A DNA stretch of 64,000 bases, taken from assembly GCA_015227615.1 (NCBI GenBank), contig JAALGZ010000001.1, positions 992,001 through 1,056,000 of the forward strand, given 5' to 3'. Of the stretch, positions 47,701 through 60,705 are shown piece after piece; within the stretch, counting starts at the first letter, position 1, and every line of letters begins with the position of its first letter. Source of the DNA: Labyrinthula sp. Ha. Its lineage: Eukaryota > Sar > Bigyra > Labyrinthulida > Labyrinthulaceae. The notes below the pieces were generated by a model. The model was not told the DNA's origin and did not search any database. It saw only the letters and a program-made list of their open reading frames with translations. Made by a program: the position numbers and the translations under genes.

Positions 47701-50700
47701 CAAAACGATCTGATACAGTCCTCCAAGAAGAGAGCTCAGCGCATAGAACTGACCCCATGTGTTCTGTTATGAAACATGATTTCAGTCAGAATGTAATAAA
47801 AAATTATTAGTTTTTGTGTAAGTGTACAGTCAAAGAGCCGCTAATACTTCATAAAGCAATTATTGCAAAAATGAATGCCCCGAAAATAGTCCATGGGTTG
47901 GCGCGTGAATGTTTCTTATGACTTCTCTATAAGTATATTTAACGATTGTACGGAGCTATGTATTCAATATGTAATTTTTGTTGTTGATCCTATGAATTTC
48001 TACTCTAGAATTATGGATAATTAACTCAAATCTTAAAATATTCCAAAGAAAACAACATAGAGATATCATATTTGCATGATTTCGAACATTTAGCTTAATT
48101 CGATTGAAAAGATGAATAACAATAATTGCCCGAATAATTATTTGACTTCATAAAAGCGCGCTAACGGTTTTTGCGTTAGATTTAATAGTTAAACCTCGAT
48201 TTAAACACAATTTTAACTTCTTGCATCGCTTTCCTGGTGTCTCAATTAAGGAAGCGCTAGGTTTTAATTAGTTGACTTTCATCAGCTCATATCTCACTTG
48301 ATTAACTATATAGGAAATACCCGTAGTAATGAAGGTAATCCTTCAATATATTTAAACCTTACTTAAAGCTGTTGCTTTATTTCTTAATATTTTTCTATGC
48401 TAATACATAAGTTCTTATGCTATCGCAATCAGTAACTCTCCGGTGAAAAATGTTTAAAATAAGGCTCTATTCAAGTTAATGTTCAAAATAGCTAGGAGAG
48501 TTTTTACGGCGCTACACCGTTGAGAAAAGACGGAGTATCTTAGTGGACCCCATCATCTTAAGAATAATGTACTTAACATCATGTCAGCTATATTATGGCT
48601 GGTGAATTTCCTATTTCCAGAAAATAAAATCCCATGCTATTTAAGCACATCTAGAGAGAATCATTAAAGCACTTTGAATTCTTGAGATAGCATCTACTAG
48701 ATAGCTTCTCCTTGCTCATGACATAAATGAAGGGTTATAAGTAGGAATCCATACTATCAAGCAAATTATTAGGTTCTGACCGCATGCCGTATTATCTTTG
48801 AGCTAATCCAAATTTGATAATTTAGAGGAATCATCCTTTCAAAAAATCTCTTCGAAAAAAATATTAAAAGATAAAATTTAACATAATGTAATTTAAGACC
48901 AAGAACAACTTTGGGTTCTTGGGGAAATAAACTAGTCTTCAGCGGTATTGGTTTCTAGGTTTTAGTTAGTCAGGCACAGATTGATATCCAGAGCATGTTG
49001 AGAACCCATTTAACTTCGTTAGCAATTTAAATCTAAGATAACCAAATCAAATCACATCAATTTATGTTTTAAGGGTATCAGTAATCTAACTATAGACTGT
49101 CGCTTAATGATTAAATTCCTAACTTTTTAATGAGGATATCATTTATATGAATCATGTTTACAGGGTCATAGAGGGTATTCCATTAATACATAGTTCTCTG
49201 ATATATCCAAAAGGCTGCAGAGAGAGTGCAATTCTGTATGATACATGACTTGTTACTTAAACCTAATTACCTCAATAACTTGGGTTAATTTAATCTAGTA
49301 TAAGTTTTCTAGACTGCGGAATGATTGCTGAGTCGCATTTTTATCCCCCCTTTTATGTTTTTCCAAGAGTGGCAATACAATTAAAATCTTTTGTTTCGCT
49401 TACCACTATTTTTTCTATATAGAGCGTATATCAGTTGTAGATTCTTTCTTGTTTCTATTCTTACTTTACCAGCTCAATACTTTAATTCTCTCTCGAAAGC
49501 ACTGTGCTCTACATACCTTAATATTCACACACACATTAAAAAGACTGATCTGACTAGAGCTTCTTCGAGGCTAGGAATCTCGTTTTTCTTATTATCCTGA
49601 ACTTACTTTAACTCGGTTTTCTTAAGAAATATGACAATTCAGGTGTGTTAGACTAATGTTCATCCTTCTACACATGCTTGGTAAATTTATTTCTATTATT
49701 CTGATATCCTGCAAACCTTTTACTTCTTTGAACAAAATTTTGTTTACTCAGGCCCTAAGTTATAAAAACGAACCCCAGTTAGGACATGGATAATTACCGG
49801 ACCTCGCCCCTAAACTTAGCGTGATTTGAGGTTATTTTAAGAGTTCCAAAATTTGTGCCTAATTATTCAATTCAACTATTGTAAACTATTTGACATTCTT
49901 GCATTTTCTTCTACATATCAAAGGTTATAATCCCCTTGTGAATAGTGAAACTACAGTAGCTTGTTACTCGTGTCCTTATTGGTCTAAATACTGTATACTT
50001 AATGAGTTCTGTGCATTTTCGGTATTTGTAACAAAATTAGGAAAGCTTGATTATATTGGTATCCTTTAGGTATTCCAATTAAGAGAACCTTGAATGGCTC
50101 TGCTATCAATATACCCTCCAAGCTCCGTTATCGATATCCCTATACGCTAGAACAATACAAGGAGCCTTTCATAAAGATTCAAGGAAAAGGAGAGTAAATA
50201 TAAAACACTAATTACTCCTCCGATACCCAAAGGACTAATTGCTTCATTCCGGATAATTTGTGCAAGTTTACTGCATATTTAGATTTCACTGCAAATAGAC
50301 TTTGCACTGTCTTGATAAACAGGTTAACTTCAGGATAACACTGACATTATACGAAAGATTTAATGCAAAGTGCTGAGAGTTTCTTCAATTGCGTTTAGCC
50401 TATTTGGATATACGAGCCAACACAGAACCACCTTTTCCTAGAACAGTTGCAAGGACTTCACTTTGTAGTCAAGGTCCGCATGATTACCCATGTCAAGATT
50501 TATTCTGTTGATACTTCTTCTATTTTACTGTACAAGCTGTGAGCATAAAGGATATTTGGCCTTAAAGTTCCATGAGTCATAGTCAAGCTACCACATTTTT
50601 AGCTCATTGTTGCTTTTCAAAGAAGCGGTAAACACCATAGCAAAAAAAAGGACCCAATGTCGTACAGGCGTAGAAAACTCATGCTTATAAATAACATAAC

Positions 50701-52354
50701 AAGATTTTAAAAAGGCATTAATACAACATTCTTCACACTAAAAAATAAAACTTTTCATTTTCAGTTCAATTCTTTGTCCCAAGTTTGCGTCGACTCGGAT
50801 TGCTCTTAGGAAACTAAAATGAAACCTTGGGCAAAAAAAAAGTAAAATTAAAACTACCTTCCTTCTTTAAGCCAAAGTTATTGTTTAGTTTTCTTTATGA
50901 GAAGTGGTCACAATTAGGGGTTTTGACAAGTACCTGGCTCTCATAAGTGTAAGTTGGTTTGGAAAAGCTCGACTCCATTCTCAACATAACCACCTTAGTC
51001 GACTGTACAGAATCTTCTCATATGTTCTAGATGTTGCTTAACGTGCCAAAAGAATCAACCATGGCTGAAGCAGTTTGGTTGCACAATGTTCCCAGGGATT
51101 GAAACCAACAAGAGGGCATTCATCAAGGGAGTCTAATAGCCCTTTAGTGGTGCTAGTATAAGCTACAACTAAAATAGGAACCCGTAAAAAATCTATCATT
51201 GTCGCCATTTATTTGGCTCATTTCCTTTTTTACAAAATTTAGCATATTTGCGCTTATGGTAAAGCCAAAGCATGCTTTCAACTTGTTGTAAGCATTTCCA
51301 AGTAGAAATGACAATTTCCACTCACAAATATGGAAGAGTGTTAAGAAATATCACTGCTTTCTGGAGACTGAGGTATTGACTTAGTAGGACAAATGAACAG
51401 AGCTTAGACTAAAACCAAGAACATGGGTTAAGAAGACAGTCTTACCACCTACCAATCTATTGGGTTTTAACTCGTCTGTTATACAGTTAAAGAAGTAATC
51501 AAAAACTATGCCCAGCCAGGTTTATTAAAGAAAAAAAAAATGAGAAGAAAAATGTATAACTAGGGAATAGAAAATAATAAATTAAACTAACAATAATAAA
51601 CTTCTCAAGAAATAAGAGACTAAAAGAAAGCGATAAACACATATGCCGGGACGGTGCCCAGCACTAACTTTTACCAATATTCACATCGCGCCATCCATAA
51701 ATTTTATATTCTCCTGCTTATAAAGGTAACCCAAGTTCAAAACTCTTTAAAAAAGGAAAGTCGACACTTTTTTTCTTTTCTTTTAAATCATAACAATCCT
51801 TTTCTCCTGATTAGGAGCCAGTTCAAATAGGGTAATAAATAAAAAGCCCAGCTAAATATCTACAAAGAACCCAGTTTCATACAAACAATAACATACACTT
51901 TTTTAAAGATAAAACCAAGTTTTATAAATAAACCCGATTATTTATATACATCCTCCGAATAAAACAGTTTATGTTTCTCCAAGAATATACTGAATATATA
52001 ACCTTAACCATAAATATCCCAATATTATATATATATATTTTTTTTTATATTTAGGTGGTACTCAATATATATATGCTTTGGGATTTAAAGAGCCCGGATA
52101 AACTTTAGTGAAGTCTGAACACACAGGTTTATTGCCGGGAGACATAGAAGTTGTCTTAACATCAAAATCCAGTCGGAATAATTAAATTAAATTTAATACG
52201 AACAACTTCTTCTATAAAATTTATTTGATACTGGGCACACTAACTTTTTGTATCGCACTCATTTGACCAACATTTTTTTCTTGTCAAACACTAAATTTGT
52301 ACAATTTTATTCTGTGAGTCTAAATTATATTTATCAAATTTAAGAAAGTAAAAG
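44763..52354. other. Gene-poor AT-rich region
   Basis: The longest empty stretch in the window, 7.6 kb. Open frames are all under 70 codons, apart from chance ones, and no domain, tRNA, rRNA or transposon end was recognised. A TATATA microsatellite with a T-run lies at about 52027-52046. The last 700 bp become more A-rich. Confidence 0.6.
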
Positions 52355-52900
52355 ATGTGGAACGAGTGTGTTCAACTGCAAGTGTTAGAAGAACAAAATA
52401 ATCAACTTGCGTCAATGCTACGGAAGCGTTTAAGTTATACATATGTGGAAAATGTACAGTGTCACTACCTGAACAGTACTACAGGGGAAACTAAAAGAGA
52501 AGAAGTTGATGAAATGAAACTTACAGAAGAGGAGAAAGTAAAAGGGTGGAAACTAAAAAAAGAAGTTAAATACAAGTGTTGTGAGAATTCTCATAGAGGA
52601 ACTCCTCGGTTACGAAGGTTGTGTATAATTAAAGGATGTGAACGGTATTCTCAAGGTAGAAGCTTTCGATGTTTTAGACACGGTGGTGGATACAGATGTT
52701 TATTCAAAGGTTGTAATAAAGGATCAAGAAATAAACTAGGTTTATGTATCAGTCATGGACGAGAACAAAAAATATCACAGCTTCGAGGTAACACTTTCAA
52801 GTCGACTATACCAAATACTGTTCCACAATCAGTTCCTGGGAAGCAATTAAACTCAGTGCAACTTTTTGCATCCTTAGCTCTGCATAAAGTATTTATTTAA
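52355..52900 (+). CDS. WRKY19-type tandem CCCH zinc-finger protein
   Basis: A 181-residue protein with two adjacent zinc-binding units spaced exactly 25 residues: Cys90-x4-Cys95-x10-Cys106-x2-His109 and Cys115-x4-Cys120-x10-Cys131-x2-His134. The linker GGGYRC and the CNKGSRNK...C-x2-HG stretch match the repeat found in the N-terminal part of plant WRKY19 and in many oomycete and red-algal proteins. No WRKY domain is present, so the name refers to the finger only. Residues 1-75 are polar and likely helical (VLEEQNNQLASMLRKRL could be a short coiled coil). Probably a nuclear DNA- or protein-binding protein. It is convergent with the RhoGEF gene, 132 bp stop to stop. Confidence 0.75.
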   Translation: MWNECVQLQVLEEQNNQLASMLRKRLSYTYVENVQCHYLNSTTGETKREEVDEMKLTEEEKVKGWKLKKEVKYKCCENSHRGTPRLRRLCIIKGCERYSQGRSFRCFRHGGGYRCLFKGCNKGSRNKLGLCISHGREQKISQLRGNTFKSTIPNTVPQSVPGKQLNSVQLFASLALHKVFI

Positions 52901-53032
52901 GAAAAACTATCTTTTTGAATATACATAGTTGAGTTTATTGTTAAGCGTGTGTTTTGCTTCTTCAGTCTGCACTGCTTCACATTTTCTAAGAGAGTTCCAC
53001 TAGTTCAAAACTTGGCGAGTAGAAAGAGCGGA

Positions 53033-55627
53033 TTAAGAAGTAACTATTCGTTCAAAACAAAGAGGAAGGGGATATTCCATCTTCTTCAAACTTTCAGCTA
53101 CAGCTCTAGAACTTGTTTCTTTTGATAAAATAACATCTTGGATAGACACCAGTCGGTCACCTATTCTCAACCCCATGCGTTCAGCTTGACCACCAGATTT
53201 AAGCTCAGCAACATGAACAGCAACACCATTTGCAAAGCTACTAGAATTTCGTTTTACTTTTCCTTTTTTCTTTGAATGAACTTCAAATGGTCTATTCTCC
53301 AATCGAAAACCAAGTTCACCTCTCTGGAGACTGATGTTTATATACCGCTGAAACAAACCTCCTGAGTCAGTCGATGTTATCGAACCATTGAAGCTCTTGT
53401 TATTATCTTGTTTAGAATACTTGGTTTCTAATTCTTTCAAATTGAGCGAGTCGTTCAGGCGATTGGAGCTATTCTTAAATTCATCAAAAAAATTTCTGAC
53501 ACTGTGTTCAAGAGTACTTGTAGAGAAGGATGCTCCTGAAGAACTTGTTTGTGATAGAAGAGTTGTTGTTCTTTTCAACTGAGCTTTTCTCTTCGCCCTC
53601 AGATCAAAATTTCGAGAAGTTAATCTTGTCTGATTTGTCTTGTCATCTGAGGTTTTTAAATTATCACTTCTAATATGTTCTCTCTCCTCTTTAATTTTAT
53701 TACATTCACGGACTGCATCCAAAATTTCAATTGCGAGATGATCTTTAGAATCTTCATCTTTACACCAGAACTCAAACTTTTCTAAGCGCGGATCCTTCCC
53801 TACCGAGTAGGAGATCGATACTTCAAACATGCACCTACCAGCATCATCTTTGCATAGCGCGATGGGCACCTTTACCCGAACTGTCTGATTATTGAAATCA
53901 AAAGTATGAATCATTCTAATGCGACTTCTTTGTCCAGCATTTGTCAGATTAGAGTTCTTAGATGTGATTGTATTTCTACGTGGTCTTGACAAAGGTGAGG
54001 GTTGCTCTTCGTTTCCTTGGGCATAGTTTCTAGGCGGTGAGTTTACTAATCCAAACAGTGATGAACTCTGTAATTTTCCAATTACGAGAAGGTTATTAAA
54101 AACATATATAACAGCTTTTGCTCTTTGCCTAGAATTCTTTCCAGCTATTTCTCTCAATAACACTTCTGTTCTTGAAATGTATCTTCTTGTTGGGTGTGGG
54201 ATAAGTCCAATTTGATCTTGATACAACTTCTGTGCTTTAGAGAGATTAGTAATTTTTTTTTCATCTTCATCCAATCTGATTCCACCTAGTTCTCTGTAAG
54301 TGTCAAGCACTAAATCAAGATTCTCCTTAAGCAATACTTTATCGTTCACATTTTTTGCGATAGCATCAATTTCAGCAGAAGTTTTAGTAAGCTGAAGAAC
54401 TACACTTTCAAAAACTAAATCAGTTTGATTATGAGCCAGTGATCTAATCTTTAAGGTTTCTTGCATATGTTTAACTAGTTCCTTGAACAGCAATGGATAT
54501 TTACAAACTCTTTGTACTGGTTTGATAAGTAAATGTTGTAAACTTGAATTTGACTTTTGTTCTTGTTCTTTCATAAATTTGTCAAAATTAATTCTCGTTT
54601 CTCTTAATGTCTGCAACCTCAAGAGTCCATTTTTATACCTATGACAATATTCTGAATACATCTTTAAAAAGGGTACAACGCGAGTAAACTCATTTAAAAA
54701 TACTTCTGTTAATTTCTCGATTGATGGAGAGTTAGAGTTAAGTTCAATTATACTCTGGTTTAAAGAGTTCAGTAACTCTGAGTTAACTTCCATAATTTGC
54801 TGAACAAAGCTAAAAATTATATCAAAATCATCGTTTGATAAAAACTTCTCATTTTTCCTTTTTGGTGATTTTTTTGGACTCAAGCCATTATTTGTAAGCG
54901 TAATTTTCAATGGCAATACAAAGTATTTCACAATGTTTTCCAGATCCGATACATAATCCTTTTCCGTCTTTAAAATTTCTTCTAAAACCCTTAAACAAAG
55001 TAAATACCCATTGTTTTTATTCTCAACCTGTTCTTCTTCTAAAGAACTTTCTCTTCGTACTTTTGATGTTTTTCTACTATAACATGCAATCATTTGTTTG
55101 AAGATTTCACCAACACTCTTTTCCACAGCCAAAGAGCTATCAACACGTGTCAACACTCTTTTGTTTTTTTCCAATAAACTCATAGCAGGTTTAGATTGAA
55201 CATATGAAGTATCCAATGACTTATTTATTGCTTTGTTTTCTTTCATTTCTGCTGCAGAGGTTTCCTTACTTGGACATTCTGGAAAAGTTTTAACTTGTTT
55301 CTTTTTCTGAGTTGACTCGTTTTTCTTATTCAATGCCTTTCTTAAACTCTTTAGTTGTTCTTCTATCAAGATAAAAGAATATTTGGGTTCAATAAATTGT
55401 CCACTTCCAGAGCTTCCAGTTTGATTGAGTACAATAACTTTTTGCTTGGGATGAAGATGAAGCTTGTCATTTATAAACTCATATGCTGTGGAGTTAATAT
55501 CCAGCATATCTACTCGTTCAACATGTTGTTGTTTTTTCAATCTAGACCTCTTGCAAAAACTAAATCTCTTCTTTTTCTCGTCTTTAAGTACGATGAAAAC
55601 GTCGTTGCAGAGAATAAGATCAGCCAT
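53033..55627 (-). CDS. Dbl-family RhoGEF with PH-like and C-terminal PDZ domains
   Basis: An 864-residue guanine-nucleotide exchange factor for Rho-type GTPases. The DH domain runs from about 207 to 425. CR1 starts LRVLEEILKTEKDYVSDLE, and CR3 is LLIKPVQRVCKYPLLFKELV at 366-385, the GTPase-contact helix, well conserved. A PH-like region follows (about 470-640) with TEVLLREI, KAVIYVFNNLLVIGKL and FEVSISYSVG strands and a long insertion rich in Ser/Asn. The last 100 residues are a PDZ domain: ELGFRLENRPF as carboxylate loop, then VHVAELKSGGQAERMGLRIG and DRLVSIQDV. Residues 1-95 contain a strand-rich segment that may be another PH-like domain. Low-complexity linkers at 100-200 and 660-760. It likely links Rho signalling to a membrane or cytoskeletal partner bound by the PDZ domain. 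Confidence 0.85.
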   Translation of the reverse strand: MADLILCNDVFIVLKDEKKKRFSFCKRSRLKKQQHVERVDMLDINSTAYEFINDKLHLHPKQKVIVLNQTGSSGSGQFIEPKYSFILIEEQLKSLRKALNKKNESTQKKKQVKTFPECPSKETSAAEMKENKAINKSLDTSYVQSKPAMSLLEKNKRVLTRVDSSLAVEKSVGEIFKQMIACYSRKTSKVRRESSLEEEQVENKNNGYLLCLRVLEEILKTEKDYVSDLENIVKYFVLPLKITLTNNGLSPKKSPKRKNEKFLSNDDFDIIFSFVQQIMEVNSELLNSLNQSIIELNSNSPSIEKLTEVFLNEFTRVVPFLKMYSEYCHRYKNGLLRLQTLRETRINFDKFMKEQEQKSNSSLQHLLIKPVQRVCKYPLLFKELVKHMQETLKIRSLAHNQTDLVFESVVLQLTKTSAEIDAIAKNVNDKVLLKENLDLVLDTYRELGGIRLDEDEKKITNLSKAQKLYQDQIGLIPHPTRRYISRTEVLLREIAGKNSRQRAKAVIYVFNNLLVIGKLQSSSLFGLVNSPPRNYAQGNEEQPSPLSRPRRNTITSKNSNLTNAGQRSRIRMIHTFDFNNQTVRVKVPIALCKDDAGRCMFEVSISYSVGKDPRLEKFEFWCKDEDSKDHLAIEILDAVRECNKIKEEREHIRSDNLKTSDDKTNQTRLTSRNFDLRAKRKAQLKRTTTLLSQTSSSGASFSTSTLEHSVRNFFDEFKNSSNRLNDSLNLKELETKYSKQDNNKSFNGSITSTDSGGLFQRYINISLQRGELGFRLENRPFEVHSKKKGKVKRNSSSFANGVAVHVAELKSGGQAERMGLRIGDRLVSIQDVILSKETSSRAVAESLKKMEYPLPLCFERIVTS

Positions 55628-58354
55628 ACAACTTTCCTTAATTCGCTTTGATTTTCTTTTTGGCGAAGTTTGTGAAAAATCAAGTTGAACAGAACTAATT
55701 CTAACAAAAATTATTCTTCCTCGCTTGGCTAGAGACTATAAATGTTATATTGAGAAAAATAAAAACGTTTCTCGGATACTTTGCTTCTTCTTCCACGTCC
55801 AGCAAGTTGTCATCTACTTCCATTTCTTCAAAAATATTTAGGGACAGATTATTTAATACAAAAATTAATCAATCAAGATGTTTAATATTAATTTGGTTTT
55901 TCTTTTTGACTTTCTTCTTTTCTTTTCTGGAGATTTGTCCGTTTATTCTTCTTGTTTTGTCTCGAGAAACAATGCACAAAAAGTTGTTGTGTCATTTGGG
56001 CCATATAGCCCATTAATGAATTTGAAGAAACCGCTCATAAAGCTAAATAATGGTTCCAGAAAGAAAATGCTATCGCTAATGACGTAACAGTACAAACATC
56101 AGGTTATATAAAACTCTGACAAAGGAATAGATAATATCAAAAAGTACAAGTATGAAACAAAATATTATATTTTGGGTACTTTACCCGATGTAAATAGCGT
56201 TATTAGCTTAGAAAATAGTTTGAGGCTACTAACTTGGGATAAAATTTCACTCAAGTCTTAATTTTGAAAATTTTAGCGAAATTATAATTAATTTAGTACC
56301 CATTGGCACAAGGAATTTTAGAATAGGAAAGCCAGATTGTATGTTTTTCTGCCGTCTGCAAATGGATTGAAAGAACTCACAGTTGCATTTATGGAAAGGA
56401 AACTTTCACCAACACTAAAAAATAAAATAATCAACTTATCGTTTTAAGAAAAAGGTCTATTATGTCAATAGGTACTTAAAAACGCACAACATCTTCAGCG
56501 TACCAACTGCAGCAACTCTATTGTAGCTCTGCGTAGCCTAATTCTACTCTTGTTTTCTGCCTTTCATAAAATACTTGAATTCAATGGTAAATTATAGAGC
56601 CGACTTCTCATAGTTTCATATTATATATTTTTACAGAAGAAGCACTCCAATCATAGCAACAAAGCGCTAATAGCTATACATCCACCTCAAGGTAAAAAAC
56701 TCCAATAAATAAATTCAGTTTTGTCTTCTAGAAGTTCATATCTTTTTGACCAGCAGTGAATATTGGAAACCTTATAATGAGTTCAGTCAAGGAAAATATT
56801 AAGATATCACCGTAAAGTATAAAATGATTTGATTTTTTATTCATAAATATGTTTAGGTCATTTGTCGTCTCTTTGATCTTAGCTTGTCCATTACTAATTT
56901 AGCTTTTGTCTAATTACAACTTATTCTCAATGAAAAAAAGTAAGAGGTTGAAAGATTTGGTAAGCAATAACATCCTAAATCTCTACATAATACTTCTTAC
57001 TTAATAAATCATATCTTTTATGATGAGCTTGAGCCAATTGCAGCTCAACTTGGAGGACGCACTAGTGATCTAGTACATTAACATGTGTTTTGTTAGGCTT
57101 ATGAAAAATTGTATAGGGGATTCTTGTTAGGTTTTAATCTTTTGAAGATGTTCATAACCTGTACCGTGGCTTGTGAGATGAACAAGCTTAATAGTACTGT
57201 AAATTGTTGCAGCCTTTAGTGAACTCTCAGATTTTATAGCAAAATTAAGATAAACTGCGTGGCCTGTCATGGGGATAAGAATCCACGGTTCTCTGAAAAT
57301 ACATTAAGTTATAGCAAAATAGTATTGCCTTGTTCATTAGAATTCAACCTCTATATCATAATCAATAAGCTTAGAATTAAGAGATGTTTTAACCTTCCGT
57401 TTGGGCTTCATACATCTTTTTGTTCGAATACAACAAACCAGTACTGTTTGGGATGGATGAACTCATATGAATTTATCGATATCAAATCTATATAATCAAA
57501 TAATCCTAGTAGCAAGAAATAATAAAAATATATGCAGCAGTACAAAGAGATCAATCAGAAGAGATAATATTTTCGAATTAGAGTTATAGTCATAAATATT
57601 GAGTTTCAACTACATATCAACAAAAGTTGATAATCAAGTCACCCATTAGGCTTTTAGGAGGCAGAAATCTAAGGAGAAATAAATATTTTATATGGTGTGA
57701 CTTAAGAAATAGGGGTCCATTCTATATACCACATAAGATTTGAAGCGAAGAGTAAATGAAAGCTGCATGTTTTTTAGCCTTCTGTAATGATTCATGCCCG
57801 GTTTCATTTCAATAACGAAGCTCCTAAGAGTAAACTAATTCACACGATACGTGATTTTTTATCTTTTCTTCTCGTTATTTGTCATCTTTATCATGAAAAA
57901 CTACTAGGGAGAAGGATGTCTAACAATATCAAGTATCGGAACACCAATGTGCAGTTTACGATGAGATGAGTGATTAGGAGTTTCATAATATTGTCTTACT
58001 TATTTACAGTGCTCTTAAGAATAAGAACATAGATTGATATCTTCCGTGAAATTAAATGCTGCTCCAAAATACTCAAGAAAAAATAAGTGAAAGACAGCCT
58101 AATAATAGGCTAATCTAAGATATACTAGTGTTAAACTCTTTAGCTCAAATTTAGATTTATAAAAACTTGGTAAGATCATGTTCGTATTCGCCTATAGTTA
58201 GTCTTTTATAAATTAGATTAACATTGGTTTCTTTAGAGGCAACATAAATAATTGATATCTTAAGTTTGACCGCTATATAAAAGAAACAGAATTACAACCC
58301 AAACGGCAGGTATCACTGGTTCTTCAAAGTAAAATCAAAATACAAATTAACTAA

Positions 58355-58561
58355 GACTTACTGCCAAACCTGGTGGAAAGAACCATTGAATTTTATCCCA
58401 TAACTAACCTAAAAGATACTACAATGCAGTTTAGCGGAGGATTAATGGAAACAAATCCCCGTTCGGGTGTACCTATAGAGAACTATCCCTCCCGTGTATC
58501 AGTTAACTCCGTAGCACAGATTAAACCCGCACTGAAATATTTAGCATATACCGACTATTGA
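58355..58561 (+). other. Orphan coding-like fragment
   Basis: An open frame of about 68 codons starting after an in-frame TAA and an AG, without an ATG at its start (Met deeper inside). The peptide LVERTIEFYPITNLKDTTMQ, then SGGLMETNPRSGVPIENYPS, has balanced composition. Codons such as CCC, CGT, TCG and TCC make it GC-richer than the surroundings. A terminal exon or gene relic is possible; no family recognised. Confidence 0.25.
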
Positions 58562-60705
58562 CTATGTTTTGATCGACATGTTAAATCTATTAATGAGATT
58601 CAGTTCTTGGATTATTCACACTTGGTCTTATTATGCAATTAGTAAGACTGCTTATTGTGTACATGGCCTCGGAGCCGACTAGTAAACTTTATTCGAGCCT
58701 GCTGGCACTATATTACCTATCTATTGACAAGACAAAATTTGACATCGCGCTCAAACTAAGATTTTTTCCATATACATCGCCAAATTCTTTTCTTTTTGGT
58801 ACTCAAATGTAGCAGTAGAATGTTTTCATTCATCCAACAAATTATAATACTAGAAAGATATGTTTCTTACCGGGAAACTTAAGTTTTGTTAAATTTAACG
58901 GATACATATGGAAACCCGGTGAGTTCATAATATTATCTTTAGAACAATTAATATAGTCTTTAATTTGCACAGTGTAATTGACAAAAAATACTTACTGTAA
59001 GAATATAAAATGCTTAAAGCAAACGCTTTGTTCTTACCTAGAGGTGATCGCGGGCCTTTGACAGCTCAAACTGCAGTCGGTTGTAATAAACAACTGATAT
59101 AATATGTTCCCGTCTTTTTCTTGCATTAACAGATAATGAAACCAAGATCCTTTTACCAAGAAAAACAAAAATTCTACTACATGTTGTATACAAAAGATGT
59201 GGTAAAAGCAAGTTAATAAGAAATGTTAACTTCTTAGCTCACCAAATCAAATATTACTCTTTTTCCATCCAATCTGTCAAGTACATGGAGGTACTAGGCC
59301 CTAAGTCTTGATTGAGTGTAAATTTCTTTATTCATAATAGATTTTAACAACATATAGCTCTTTTATAAAAGATGAAAAAAGTAGAAACTTAGAAAACTTA
59401 GGTCTAAGATAGCATATATTCAGATAATGCTTTTGCTCAATAGCATACTAAGGAAGATATTCACCAATTTAAATACAGGAGTTACCAAACGAGATTAACT
59501 ATAGCTTTAAGTACGCTATACTATAAAATCAGTTTTTTATAATCTTAAAAACCAATAGAGCAGATTTTATTTTGTTTTGGTAGGTTATTTGTTCTCGAAT
59601 CTACTCTTTTCCTTTAGGGAATTGATTTCACTAGATAAATTCGTATAATATTCTTGCTGCTCAGTATTGCTTTTGATTTCAAAGAAAATAATCCATCTAA
59701 ACTCTAGTGAGAATCATTTATATAAAAATAAGATCTAGAACCTTACAAAGACCTATGTTCGATGCTGAAGATAGTAAATGAGATGTTATATAAACAGTCA
59801 ACTAGGTTAACGTTTCTTTTCTAAGCATGTTGGTTTCTGGCGGAATGGTGCTCTAAGTCATGTATTGTATAAGAATTGCCGCCAGAAGAACATATACAAC
59901 TCTACATAACACCAATAACTTTTAAATTATCTTATTACCAGTATGGAATGATAGTATGTTTAGAACTTAAACTTGGAGCTAAAATACGATTCTTAACTTC
60001 GTTGAATGCGAACCAGAGCGATACCTGCCACAAGGGGGTGAAAGATTTATAGCTTATCTTGGAAATTATCTTCTCACATAATATAAAATTATTAAAATGT
60101 ATTGCGGAATATTCTCGCACTAACCTCCATGGTAGAGTGCTCCTTAATTTAGTAACATAAACAGCTCTCATTTTCTCAACAAGTAGGACACTCTTAAAAA
60201 CCAAGATATAATGGAAATTGCATTATGATATGAGGTAGATAACGAGTTCCTTTCACGAGTCAAAGATGTTTCATTTATGTGGTAATTTTATTTTCATATG
60301 CACAAATGCGCGGGTATTATCATTATAGCTTTGGGGATACTCTAGTGTAATAGGTCTTTTTGGGTGAGAATGACTTCCTGTCCCACTCTTTTTATAAAGC
60401 TCTTAAGTAATCAGCATGTTAAACTATTATAAATTTCAGTAATAAAATCTCTGCTGCTTGTTTTTTTCTTCAAAGTAAAACGAAGCATTACTAGAATTAC
60501 GTATCCTGACTTGTGTCATGGCAAAGACAAGTCCGCTTAGGTTACTCAAAGAACATTTAAAGCTTGAATAAAATTTATCCCTAGATTAACCAGAATCTTT
60601 CTACTTAAGCTATATATATCTATATATATAAGATTTATTTCCCCTGAATAACATTTGTTTTTATATTTACTCTTTTTCTTTGTCTTTATCGGATGGAAGT
60701 AGATA

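Noticed and set aside
52027-52046. TATATA tract as a promoter element
   Set aside because: A simple microsatellite with a T-run, over 300 bp from the nearest start codon.
44763-52354. Spliceosomal, SRP, RNase P or ribosomal RNA gene in the largest span
   Set aside because: I looked for U1, U2, U5 and U6 signature words and rRNA-like GC-rich conserved blocks and found none.
55878-56087. 69-codon frame with a signal-peptide-like start upstream of the RhoGEF
   Set aside because: Hydrophobic runs arise easily in this T-rich stretch, no known domain follows, and the position is that of a promoter or 5' UTR.
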